Positions 19,018 to 27,862 of a DNA stretch of 64,000 nt are shown in pieces. The translations under genes were made by a program, and so were the position numbers. A model generated the notes under the pieces. That model searched no databases and was not told the origin of the DNA. It worked only from the letters and a program-made list of their open reading frames with translations. Where the stretch lies: assembly GCF_011764565.1 (NCBI RefSeq), contig NZ_AP022871.1, forward strand, positions 4,092,320 to 4,156,319, in the 5' to 3' direction. The number at the start of each line of letters is the position of its first letter. The stretch's first letter is position 1. Origin of the DNA: Phytohabitans suffuscus (GTDB lineage: Bacteria > Actinomycetota > Actinomycetes > Mycobacteriales > Micromonosporaceae).

Positions 19018-20429
19018 GTGGACCGATTCGACCGGTTCTTTGAGATATCCGCCCGTGGTTCCACATTGGGACGTGAAATCCGGGGCGGATTCGCCACCTT
19101 CTTCACGATGGCCTACATCGTCGTCCTCAACCCGCTGATCCTCTTCGGAGCGACCGACGGCGAGGGGCGAAGCTGGCCATCGCCGCCGTGGCCGCCGCCA
19201 CCGCGCTCGTGGCCGGGGTGATGACCATCCTCATGGGCGTCGTGGCCCGCTTCCCGCTGGCGCTCGCCGCCGGGCTGGGCGTCAACGCGCTCGTGGCGTA
19301 CGAGATCGCGCCCGAGATGACCTGGGCGGACGCGATGGGCCTCGTGGTGATCGAGGGCGTGCTCATCGCGATCCTCGTGCTCACCGGCCTGCGTACGGCT
19401 GTCTTCCGCTCGGTGCCCACCCAGCTCAAGACGGCCATCGGCGTCGGTATCGGCCTCTTCCTGGCGCTGATCGGCTTCGCGGACGCCGGCTTCGTCAAGG
19501 GCAACGCGGGGAGCCCGCCGCTCGGCCTGGGCATCGGCGGCGTACTCGTCACCTGGCCGTCGCTGGTCTTCGTGGTCGGCCTGCTGGCGACGCTGCTGCT
19601 GATCGTGCGGAAGGTCAAGGGCGCGATCCTCATCGGCATCCTGGGCACCACCGTGCTCGCCTTCGTCGTGGAGGCGATCGCCGACGTCGGGCCTGCCGGC
19701 GGCCCGGAGGGCAACCCCCACGGCTGGTCGCTGAACGTGCCGGAGTGGCCGTCGAGCTGGGACGCCACGCCCGACCTGTCGCTGCTCGGCAACTTCAACG
19801 TGCTCGGCGCGTGGCAGACCGCCGGTCCGCTCGTGGCCCTGATGTTCGTCTTCACGCTGATGCTGACGGACTTCTTCGACACGATGGGCACGATGGTGGC
19901 GGTCGGCCAGGAGGGCGGCATGCTGGACGAGAAGGGCACGCCCCCGCGTACCCGGGAGATCCTGCTCGTCGACTCGGTGGCCGCCGCCGCGGGTGGCGCG
20001 GCGAGCGTGTCGAGCAACACCTCGTACATCGAAAGCGCCGCCGGTGTCGCGGAGGGTGCCCGTACCGGTGTGGCCAACCTGGTCACGGGCGTGCTCTTCC
20101 TGGTCGCGGTCTTCCTCGCGCCGCTGGTGGAGATCGTGCCGTTCGAGGCCGCGTCCGCCGCGCTGGTGATCGTCGGTTTCCTGATGCTCACCGCGGTACG
20201 CACGATCGACTGGACCGACTACGAGATCGCGATCCCGGCGTTCCTCACGATCGTGCTCATGCCGTTCACGTATTCGATCTCGAACGGGATCGGCGCGGGC
20301 GTGATCACCTACGTGCTGGTCAAGCTCGTCAAGGGGAAGGCACGCGAGGTCCACCCGCTGTTGTATGCCGTCGCCGTACTCTTCGTGCTGTACTTCCTAC
20401 GCGGTCCCATCGAGACGTTGATCTTCTAG
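19018..20429 (+). CDS. NCS2 family purine permease, AzgA-like (frameshifted)
   Basis: A proton-coupled nucleobase transporter, most like guanine/hypoxanthine/adenine permeases. The N-terminus is DRFFEISARGSTLGREIRGG followed by FFTMAYIVVLNPLIL. The frame breaks at GGGG 19164-19167 and resumes as KLAIAAVAAATALVAG, so one missing G is inferred. Later landmarks are ARFPLALAAGLGVNALVAYE, LMLTDFFDTMGTMVAV and the family signature SSNTSYIESAAGVAEGARTG. About 471 residues with ~12-14 membrane segments. GTG 19018 has GGTGAGG upstream. The gene precedes a MarR regulator. Confidence 0.88.
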
Positions 20430-20461
20430 GCGCCCCGTGACCGTAGTCATATTCGGTGGTC

Positions 20462-20489
20462 GTTAGCCTAGCTTATTAGTTAGGCTAAC
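20462..20489. promoter_or_regulatory. Candidate MarR autoregulatory operator
   Basis: GTTAGCCTA (20462-20470) and TAGGCTAAC (20481-20489) form a perfect 9-bp inverted repeat with a 10-bp AT-rich centre, ending 4 bp before the GTG of the MarR gene. Perfect symmetry in an AT-rich core immediately at the start codon is typical of MarR operators overlapping a promoter. Confidence 0.65.
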
Positions 20490-20493
20490 GATC

Positions 20494-20943
20494 GTGACGG
20501 AGCGGACGGTGATGGCGGTGCCTGTGACCGCTGTGCAACTCGCGCCGATGGTGCGCGATGCGATCACCAGGCTCAACCGGCGGGTCCGGCAGACCCGGCC
20601 TGTCGGTGACCTCACGGCGACCCAGCTCAACGCGCTGACCAGCCTGGAGCTGGCCGGTGCGCTTACCCCCAGGGAGCTCGCCGAGGTCGAGCGGGTCCAG
20701 CCGCCGACGATGACGAAGATCGTCGCCAAGCTGGAGGAGCGCGGCCTCGTGCGGCGCTCGCCCCACCCGACCGACGGGCGGCAGGTCATCCTGGCGGCAA
20801 CGGAGGCCGGTCGCGCGGTGCTCGCGCAGTTCGAGCGGGCCCGCGACGAGTGGTTGGCCAGCCGCCTGGCCGAGCTACGCCCCGAGGAACGCGACACGCT
20901 ACGGCGAGCCGCCGAGATCCTGCGAAAGCTCGCCCGCGCCTGA
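20494..20943 (+). CDS. MarR-family transcriptional regulator
   Basis: A 149-residue winged-helix repressor. The DNA-binding region runs LTATQLNALTSLELAGALTP, then RELAEVERVQPPTMTKIV, with the wing LVRRSPHPTDGRQVILAAT, the canonical D-x-R pattern of the family. Helical ends (PMVRDAITRLNRRVRQ and RDTLRRAAEILRKLARA) should form the dimer. GTG 20494 is chosen because a 28-bp dyad ends 4 bp upstream and the mRNA may be leaderless; GTG 20512 is possible. Syntenic from memory with Rv0880. The downstream MFS gene is a candidate target besides autoregulation. Confidence 0.9.
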   Translation: MTERTVMAVPVTAVQLAPMVRDAITRLNRRVRQTRPVGDLTATQLNALTSLELAGALTPRELAEVERVQPPTMTKIVAKLEERGLVRRSPHPTDGRQVILAATEAGRAVLAQFERARDEWLASRLAELRPEERDTLRRAAEILRKLARA

Positions 20944-20993
20944 CGGCGCCCCATCGGTGTCGCTTCGTCCACTGTGGATGACGCGCATCATCG

Positions 20994-22301
20994 ATGAGGG
21001 AGGCGCACTCTCTAGTGCGGGCAAAGCTGAGCACCACATTCCAGTCCTTGACGGTTCGTAACTACCGGCTCTTCGCGACCGGTCAGCTGGTAAAGCTGAT
21101 CGGCGTCTGGATGATGTTCATCGCCCAGGACTGGCTGGTCCTCGAGTTGTCAGACGACTCCGCCACGGCTCTCGGCGTGGTGACGGCGCTCCAGTTCACG
21201 CCCGTGCTGCTGCTCACGCTCTTTTCCGGCCGCCTCGCCGACCGGTACGACAAGCGCCTGCTCCTGTTGATCGGCAACGGCGCGTGGAGCGTCCTCTCGG
21301 TCGCCATGAGCATCCTCGTGCTCAGCGGCGCCGTGCGGCTGTGGCATGTCTTCATCTTCGCCGCCCTGCTCGGCACCGCCAACGCGGTCGAGACGCCGGT
21401 GCGCCAGGCCTTCGTCTCCGAGCTGGTCGGCGTACGGCTGCTGCCCAACGCGCTCTCGCTCTCGGCGGCCACGTTCAACGCCGCGCGGATCCTCGGTCCG
21501 GCGGTGGCCGGTGTGGGGATCGCCGTTCTCGACGTGGGCCCGGTCTTCACCATCAGCGCGGTCAGCTCGCTCGCCCCGCTGCTGATGCTGGTCCAGATGC
21601 GCCCCGCCGAGCTGCACCGCCAGGAGCTGCCGCCGATCGACGAGCGCGACGCGGCCAAGGTGACCGACGGCCTGCGGTACGTCGCCCGCCGCCCCGACCT
21701 GGTCATGCCGATGGCCCTGATCATGGTGATCGGCATGGTTCTCTTCAACTTCCAGCTCACGCTCGCCGCGCTGGCCAAGACCGTCTTCAACACCGGCGCC
21801 GCCTCGTTCGGCCTCTTCACCACGGCGCTCGCGGTGGGCGCGCTCGGTGGGGCGCTGGCCAGCAGCGGGCGGCGTGAGCGTCCCTCCGCGTACGTGGTGG
21901 TCGGCTCCGCCCTCGCTTTCGGCGTGCTCGGCACACTGGTCGGCTTCGCTCCGGCGTACTGGCTGGTGACGCTCCTGCTCGTCCCGACCGGGTTCTTCAT
22001 GGTCTACTTCGCGCAGGCGTCCAACCAGCGCATCCAGCTCAGCGTCGACCCCGCCTACCGCGGCCGCGTGATGGCGCTGTGGGTGCTGGTCTTCCTGGGC
22101 ACCAACCCGGTCAGCGCGCCGATCATCGGCCTGGTGGCGGAGAAGTTCGGCGCCGGCACCAGCATCTGGCTGGGCGGCCTCATCTCGGTCGCCGCGTCGG
22201 TGGTCGCGCTCGCCTGGCAGCTGCGCCGCACCGGTGGCCGGATCCGCCTCCGGCTGCGCCCGATGCCCCGGCTGTACGTGATTCACGCGGGAGTGTCGTA
22301 G
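20994..22301 (+). CDS. MFS transporter (MFS_3/enterobactin-exporter-like)
   Basis: A polytopic protein of up to 435 residues with ~10-12 membrane helices. The N-terminus SLTVRNYRLFATGQLVKLIGVWM and the motif FSGRLADRYDKRLLLL place it in the family of small-molecule/siderophore exporters (EntS-like). A cytoplasmic loop (MRPAELHRQELPPIDERDA) separates the halves. ATG 20994 is the longest start; GTG 21015 is better served by GGGAGG 11 bp upstream. It follows the MarR gene by 50 bp on the same strand and may be under its control. Substrate unknown. Confidence 0.87.
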   Translation: MREAHSLVRAKLSTTFQSLTVRNYRLFATGQLVKLIGVWMMFIAQDWLVLELSDDSATALGVVTALQFTPVLLLTLFSGRLADRYDKRLLLLIGNGAWSVLSVAMSILVLSGAVRLWHVFIFAALLGTANAVETPVRQAFVSELVGVRLLPNALSLSAATFNAARILGPAVAGVGIAVLDVGPVFTISAVSSLAPLLMLVQMRPAELHRQELPPIDERDAAKVTDGLRYVARRPDLVMPMALIMVIGMVLFNFQLTLAALAKTVFNTGAASFGLFTTALAVGALGGALASSGRRERPSAYVVVGSALAFGVLGTLVGFAPAYWLVTLLLVPTGFFMVYFAQASNQRIQLSVDPAYRGRVMALWVLVFLGTNPVSAPIIGLVAEKFGAGTSIWLGGLISVAASVVALAWQLRRTGGRIRLRLRPMPRLYVIHAGVS

Positions 22302-22394
22302 GCGTGTGGTTTCGTGGTGGCACACAACGGGTCCGCCTCGCGGCGACGGAAATCTGATAGCAATACTCAAAGGTTCGGCCTAGCGTGAAGGATC

Positions 22395-22871
22395 GTGGCC
22401 ATCGTGCACACGGTTGTGCTGGCACTGGCGCTTGTGGCGCTGGTCTTCCTGCCGTGCGCGGTGGCACTTCTCATCTGCGCCGACGGTGCCGTCGCCCGCG
22501 TCCGGCAGCGGATCCGCGGTCGCCGTGACCGCCGCGCGCTGCACATCCTCGACCGCACGCTCACCCACCAGAGCATCTCGCTCGCCGCGCTCGACGAGCA
22601 CCAGCCGAGCATCCAGCAGATCGCGGCCGACCTGCGCCGCCTCGACCGCCAGCGCCTCGGCATCGCCACGCGCTCCAAGGTCTGGCACGCGGCCGTCCTC
22701 CTGGCGTACGACGACCGCCTCCGCCTCGCCAGCCGCTGCCTGGGCGTCTGCGAGCACCTCGACCAGCTCGACGGCGTCGACCTGGAGATCGAGCGGGTCC
22801 GGGTCGAGGGTGAGCTCGAGGCGGCCGGGCTGAGCCTGCGCGCGGGGTCGCACCGCCACCAGGACCACTGA
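22395..22871 (+). CDS. Conserved hypothetical membrane-anchored protein
   Basis: A 158-residue protein with one N-terminal transmembrane helix (TVVLALALVALVFLPCAVALL), then a basic, helical cytoplasmic part (VARVRQRIRGRRDRRALHILDR) with several charged heptad-like segments. I recognise no catalytic motif. It has normal high-GC codon use, and GTG 22395 is the start. It lies directly upstream of the RNA phosphodiesterase gene (11 bp apart, same strand), so they probably share a transcript. Similar short proteins occur at this place in related genomes, but no function is known to me. Confidence 0.65.
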   Translation: MAIVHTVVLALALVALVFLPCAVALLICADGAVARVRQRIRGRRDRRALHILDRTLTHQSISLAALDEHQPSIQQIAADLRRLDRQRLGIATRSKVWHAAVLLAYDDRLRLASRCLGVCEHLDQLDGVDLEIERVRVEGELEAAGLSLRAGSHRHQDH

Positions 22872-22882
22872 GGGCCCTGGCG

Positions 22883-23446
22883 TTGCGGCTCTTCGTCGCG
22901 GTCTACCCGCCGGCGCACGTGGCCGACGACTTCGCCGGCTGCGTCGAGCGCCTGCGGGTCAGCCAGGCGCTGCGCGACGGCGTCAACACCCGGGTCGCCT
23001 CCCGTGACAACTGGCACGTGACGCTCGCGTTCCTCGCCGGCGTACCGGACGGCCGCGGCGGCGACGCGGCCGTGGCCGTCGAGCGGGCCGCCGCCCTGGC
23101 CGCGCCGTTCGAGGTGCGGCTGACCGGCGGTGGCCGCTTCGGCCGCGGGCGCTTCACGATCCTGTGGGCCGGCGTGACCGGCGACGTGCCGGCGCTGGGC
23201 GGGCTGAGCAAGGGCGTGCGGCGGGAGCTCAAGCGGGCCCGCCTCGCGTACGACCCCAAGCCGCTCCGCCCGCACCTGACCGTCGCCCGCCCCGGCGACC
23301 GCATCGACCGGGTGGCGCTGGAAGCCGACCGGGCCGCGCTCGACGCGTACACGAGTCCACCGTGGACAGTGGGCGAGGTGGTGCTGATGCGCAGCCACCC
23401 CGGCCCCAGGCCCACGTACGACCGACTGGGCGCGTGGCCCCTGTAG
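22883..23446 (+). CDS. thpR: RNA 2',3'-cyclic 3'-phosphodiesterase (ThpR/LigT family)
   Basis: A 187-residue 2H-phosphoesterase. Both HxT motifs are visible: NWHVTLAFL near residue 47 and RPHLTVARP near residue 132, which form the active site that opens 2',3'-cyclic phosphates to 2'-phosphates. The start is TTG 22883 with MRLFVAVYPP, the typical family N-terminus. Convergent with sepH 30 bp downstream; 11 bp after a small membrane-protein gene. The biological RNA substrate in bacteria is not firmly known. Confidence 0.9.
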   Translation: MRLFVAVYPPAHVADDFAGCVERLRVSQALRDGVNTRVASRDNWHVTLAFLAGVPDGRGGDAAVAVERAAALAAPFEVRLTGGGRFGRGRFTILWAGVTGDVPALGGLSKGVRRELKRARLAYDPKPLRPHLTVARPGDRIDRVALEADRAALDAYTSPPWTVGEVVLMRSHPGPRPTYDRLGAWPL

Positions 23447-23476
23447 AGATCCGACCGCCTCGACGGGCCTGAAGGA

Positions 23477-24546
23477 TCAGGAGGTCTCGCGGGCGGCCGG
23501 GCCGGTGCCGAAGAGCACGTCGTCCCAGCTGGGCAGGCGCTTGCGCGGCTTGCCGCCGGCCTCGGGGTCTCGCCCGTCGCGGCGGCGGCACCGCTGGCGG
23601 TGCGCCGTGGACGCAGCACGGCAAGCGACGGCACGGCCGGCACCTCCTTGGGGAGGTCGCTGTCGTCGTCGAAGGCCGAGCCCTGGCCACCGCCGAGGAG
23701 GGCGGCCGCGCCACCGGAGACCGCCGGGCGCTGCCGGGACGGCTCGGTGGAAACGGCCGGGTCGAGGCCGCGCCCGGGCGAGCTGATCGGGCGGTCGAGC
23801 GAGGCGAGCAGCGCGTCGCGGCCGGCCCGGATCGGGTCGCGGGTGCGCCCCTTGTCGCCGGCCGCGGGCAGGCCGTGGCCACCACGGCTGGGCTCGGTGC
23901 GGGACGGGCCGGGCAGGCCGTGACCACTGCGCTCGACGGGCGGATCCTGACCGAGGATCTGCGTCGGGCGCTCGGCGCAGAGGTACTGCGCCATGTCGTC
24001 GTGCGGGGACACCACCTGGCGGGTCTTGTCGAGCTCCCAGATCGCCTGCGCGGTCGCCTTGCCGGAGGGCCAGGTGGCCACGATCCGCCAGGTGCCGTCG
24101 TCGCGCCGGTAGGCATCCCAGGAGATCTTTTCGGAGTCGATGCCGTGCTGCGCCAGGCGGCCGTCGACCACCTCGGCGAGCGGCGCGCCCTTTTCGGAGG
24201 ACCTCAGGCGCGTGCGGCGGGCGTGCTGGGCGAGCATCGCCCGCTCCTGCAGGACCGGCCCGGCGTATCGCAGGACGCGGTCGACCGGCACACCGGCGAT
24301 GCGCGCGACGTCGTCGGCCGACTCGCCGGCGCGGATGCGGGCCTGGATGTCGCGGGGTGACAGGGACGGGGCCGGCTCGCTGCTGCTGCCGGCCACGGAG
24401 AGCGTGACGGAGCCGCTGCCCGGCTCAGCGTGCAGCGCGGTGGAGATCCGCTCGTCGAGTGGGAGCGCGAGAAGTCGGCCCACCTCGTCGGCGAGCACCA
24501 AGGCCTGGCCGTCCTCGGAGAGGGCGACGAAGCGTACTGGCCGCAT
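23477..24546 (-). CDS. sepH: Septation protein SepH (DUF3071; frameshifted near the 3' end)
   Basis: SepH is an actinobacterial FtsZ-binding protein that promotes Z-ring assembly. The N-terminal DUF3071 domain begins MRPVRFVALSEDGQALVLAD from ATG 24546 (GGAGG 7 bp upstream), with a helix-turn-helix-like RIRAGESADDVARIAGV and the segment DAYRRDDGTWRIVATW. A long disordered Pro/Arg/Ser linker follows. The frame breaks at GGGG 23564-23567 (plus strand); one added base restores the conserved C-terminal motif RKRLPSWDDVLFGT, the FtsZ-interacting end. Syntenic from memory with Rv0883c. Convergent with thpR. Confidence 0.9.
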
Positions 24547-24677
24547 CGCGTTGCCTCCGTCCCGCTTCGCTGGCCTGCGCCGTCTCTGGCCAGCCACGCC
24601 AGGGACGTCCCGGCACACGGTACGCGCAATCCAGCTGGCGCGGGGGGAGGCTGCGCGGCATGTCGCGCAGCCCACCC

Positions 24678-24719
24678 ACCGTCAGGGCCGCTCGGTCAAC
24701 CGTCAGAGCCGCTCGACCA
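24678..24719. repeat. 21-bp tandem duplication at the serC stop codon
   Basis: Two adjacent 21-bp units, 24678-24698 and 24699-24719, differ at only three positions (core CCGTCAGRGCCGCTCG). The second unit contains the last codons and stop of serC (minus strand). It looks like a small slippage duplication just beyond the gene end. Confidence 0.6.
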
Positions 24720-25838
24720 CGTAGTCGACGCAGGTGGTCAGGGCGTCGACGTCGCTCGGGTCGACGGCCGGGAAGAGCGCGACGCGCAGCTGGTTGCGGC
24801 CCAGCTTGCGGTACGGCTCGGTGTCGACGATGCCGTTGGCGCGCAGCACCTTGGCGACGGCCGAGGCGTCGACACCGTCGACGAAGTCAACGGTCGCGAC
24901 GACGTTGGAGCGCAGGGCCGGGTCGCTGACGAACGGCGTCGCGACCGAGGAGCGCTCGGCCCACCCGTACACGATCGCGGCGCTCTCGGCCGTGCGCTTG
25001 GTCGCCCAGGAGAGCCCACCCTGCGCGAGCATCCAGTCGGTCTGCTCGGCGGCCAGGAAGATCGTGGCCAGCGCGGGCGTGTTGTAGGTCTGCTCCAGCC
25101 GCGAGTTGTCGATCGCGGTGACCAGGTCGAGGAAGCCCGGGATGTAGCGGCCCGACTCCTTGATCTCGGTGGCGCGGGCGAGCGCGGCCGGGGACATCAG
25201 GGCGATCCAGATGCCGCCGTCGGAGCCGAAGCACTTCTGCGGCGCGAAGTAGTAGACGTCGGTCTCACGCACGTCGACGTCGAGGCCGCCGGCGCCCGAG
25301 GTGGCGTCGACCAGCAGCAGCGAGCCCTCGTCGGCGCCGGACACCCGCGAGATCGGCACCGCCACGCCGGTGGAGGTCTCGTTGTGCGGGGTGGCGTAGG
25401 CGTCGATGCCCGCCTCGGCCTCCAGCGTGGGGCCGAGCCCGGGTCGGCCTTGCGCACGGTGGGGTCGCCGAGGAACGGCGCCGCCTTGACCGACGAGGCG
25501 AACTTGGCGCCGAACTCGCCGAAGCTCGCGAACTGCGCCCGGTCGCGGATCAGGCCGAACGTCGCCACCTCCCAGAAGGCGGTGGTGCCACCGTTGCCGA
25601 GGACGACCTCGTAGCCCTCGGGCAGGGAGAAGAAGTCGGCGATCCCGCGGCGCAGCCGGGCGACCTGGTCGCGGACCGTCTTCTGCCGGTGGGAGGTGCC
25701 GAGGTAGGTGGTCGCCACGCCGGACAGGGCGGTCACGGACTCGGGGCGCACCTTCGACGGCCCGCAGCCGAAGCGGCCGTCGGCGGGCTTGAGGTCGTCG
25801 GGGATCCGGATGCTCGGAGTGTCAGCCACGGCGGCCAT
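24703..25838 (-). CDS. serC: Phosphoserine aminotransferase (frameshifted)
   Basis: A PLP enzyme of serine biosynthesis that converts 3-phosphohydroxypyruvate and glutamate to phosphoserine and 2-oxoglutarate. The N-terminal part from ATG 25838 reads PADGRFGCGPSKVRPE, TTYLGTSHRQKTVR and VLGNGGTTAFWEVATFG. The frame breaks near CCCGGG 25438-25443 and resumes with the remainder, including VYYFAPQKCFGSDGG with the PLP-binding lysine and NRLEQTYNTP-like substrate-binding residues. With one base added the protein has ~378 residues, normal for the actinobacterial type. It is a required amino-acid gene, so the break is probably a sequence error. Syntenic from memory with Rv0884c. Confidence 0.92.
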
Positions 25839-25917
25839 CTTTCCACCGGACTCCGGCGGACCGGGCAATGGCCCGCCGGAGTGTAAGCAAGGGCACGCCG
25901 CCGGTGACCCAGGCGCC

Positions 25918-27023
25918 TCAGAGCCCGTGCGGGACGGTGTCCCAGCCCTCGACGTCGGTGGGCTTGCGGGGGGCCGGGCCGACGTACCTGGCGGACGGCC
26001 GGACCAGCCGGTTGAGCCCCTTCTGCTCCAGGATGTGTGCGCTCCAGCCACCCATCCGGGCGCAGGTGAACATCGACGTGAACATGTGCGAGGGCACCTC
26101 GGCGAAGTCGAGCACCACCGCGGACCAGAACTCGACGTTGGTGGCCAGCACCCGGTCGGGCTTGCGGTTGTGCAGCTCCTCCAGCGCGGCCTTCTCCAGC
26201 GCCTCGGCCACCTCGAAGCGGGGTGCGCCGAGCTCCTTGGCGGTGCGGCGCAGCACCCGGGCGCGCGGGTCCTCGGCCCGGTAGACGCGGTGCCCGAAGC
26301 CCATCAGCCGTTCGCCGCGGTCGAGGACGCCCTTGATGTACCCCTCGGCGTCGCCGCTGCGCTCCACGGCCTCGATCATGTGCAGTACGCGGGAGGGGCG
26401 CCGCCGTGCAGCGGGCCGGAGAGCGCGCCGATGCCGGAGGAGATGCAGGCGGCCGCGTCGGCGCCGGTGGAGGCGACGACCCGCGCGGTGAAGGTGGAGG
26501 CGTTCATGCCGTGCTCGGCGGCCGAGATGAAGTACGCGTCGACGGCCTTGACGTGCCGCGGGTCGGGCTCACCGCGCCACCGCTTCATGAACCGTTCGAC
26601 GATCGTGGAGGCTTTGTCGATCTCCTTCTGCGGCACCGCAGGCAGGCCGAGCCCGCGGGCCGACTGCGCGACGAACGACAGCGCGGTCACCGACACCCGG
26701 GCGAGGTCTTCGCGGGCCTGCACGTCGGAGATGTCGAGCAGTTGGGAGAGGCCCCAGTACGGCGCGAGCATCGCCACGGCCGACTGCACGTCGACCCGGA
26801 TGTCGCCGGAGTGCACCGGCACCGGGAACGGCTCGGCCGGCGGCAGCCCCGGCCCGAACCGGCCGTCCACGAGGAGGGCCCAGACGTTGCCGAACGAGAC
26901 CTGACCGATCAGGTCCTCGATGTCGACGCCGCGGTAACGAAGTGCGCCGCCCTCTTTGTCAGGCTCGGCGATCTCGGTCTCAAAGGCGATCACGCCTTCC
27001 AGTCCCGGCTTGAAGTCGGACAT
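25918..27023 (-). CDS. citA: Citrate synthase 2 (frameshifted)
   Basis: This enzyme condenses oxaloacetate and acetyl-CoA to citrate. From ATG 27023 (GGGAGAG upstream) it reads MSDFKPGLEGVIAFETEIAE and GALRYRGVDIEDLI, the typical CitA start. The catalytic-site segments are EHGMNASTFTARV, SGPLHGGAP and MGFGHRVYRAEDPR. The frame breaks inside GGAPSRVL at GGGG 26395-26398 (plus strand); one added base gives ~368 residues ending GWDTVPHGL. The size fits the shorter CitA type rather than GltA. Syntenic from memory with Rv0889c. Divergent from pdxH. Confidence 0.92.
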
Positions 27024-27208
27024 TTCGCTCTCCCGGATCTGTTGTCCGCACTGACAGCGCCAAGCCACGTGGTGACCACGGCAGGTGCGTGCCATCTTGC
27101 CTGGTGAGTAACTAATTTTGCGAGCGGTGCGTCTTGTGGTACATGCGACATCATCCCTTTTCCGCCGAGTTAACGGGGAGTTACCCCTCGCGCCAAGAGG
27201 ATGGGGCC

Positions 27209-27862
27209 GTGATCGCAGACACACCTGAACCCGCCGGCATGCGCCGTGACTACGGCAGTGGAAACACGCTTTCCCGAGGCGACCTGGCACCGGACTGGTG
27301 GACCCAGTTCGACCGCTGGTTCGCGGACGCCGTGGACGCCGGCCTGCCCGAGCCCAACGCCATGATCGTGGCCAGCGCCGACCCGGCCGGCCGCCCCAGC
27401 GCCCGCACCGTGCTGCTCAAGGGGTACGACGAGCGCGGGCTCGTCTTCTACACCAACTACGAGTCGCGCAAGGGCACCGAGCTTGCCGCCAACCCGTACG
27501 CGAGCCTGGTCTTCCCCTGGTTTCCCATGCGCCGCCAGGTCGTGGTCGCCGGCGCGGTGACCCGCGTGACCCGCGACCAGACCGAGGAGTACTTCGCCAG
27601 CCGCCCGCGCGAGTCCCAGCTGGGCGCCTGGGCCAGCCCGCAGTCCCAGGTCGTCCCGGACCGCGCCGCGCTCGACCAGGTGTACGAGGACGCCGAGCTG
27701 CGCTTCCCGGACCGCGTGCCGGCGCCCGAGCACTGGGGCGGGTTGCGTGTCGCGCCCCACACCGTGGAGTTCTGGCAGGGCCGTACCGGTCGGTTGCATG
27801 ATCGATTGCGCTACCGCCGCACCGACAAGGGAGTGTGGATCATCGAGCGGCTCGCCCCTTGA
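27209..27862 (+). CDS. pdxH: Pyridoxamine/pyridoxine 5'-phosphate oxidase
   Basis: This FMN flavoprotein oxidises PNP/PMP to pyridoxal phosphate, the cofactor used by the adjacent SerC. Conserved parts are MRRDYGSGNTLSRGDLAPDW, PSARTVLLKGYDERGLVFYT, NYESRKGTELAANPYASL, SRPRESQLGAWASPQS and the C-terminal VEFWQGRTGRLHDRLRYRR that closes the active site. At 217 residues it has the usual size. GTG 27209 is chosen, with GAGG and GGGG sites upstream; the reading frame stays open further upstream without conservation. It overlaps the next MFS gene by TTGA. Confidence 0.93.
   Translation: MIADTPEPAGMRRDYGSGNTLSRGDLAPDWWTQFDRWFADAVDAGLPEPNAMIVASADPAGRPSARTVLLKGYDERGLVFYTNYESRKGTELAANPYASLVFPWFPMRRQVVVAGAVTRVTRDQTEEYFASRPRESQLGAWASPQSQVVPDRAALDQVYEDAELRFPDRVPAPEHWGGLRVAPHTVEFWQGRTGRLHDRLRYRRTDKGVWIIERLAP

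Noticed and set aside
24703..27023. Calling serC and citA true pseudogenes
   Set aside because: All conserved residues are present across the break, each needs only one base at a short G/C run, and loss of both would be severe. Sequence error is the simpler explanation.
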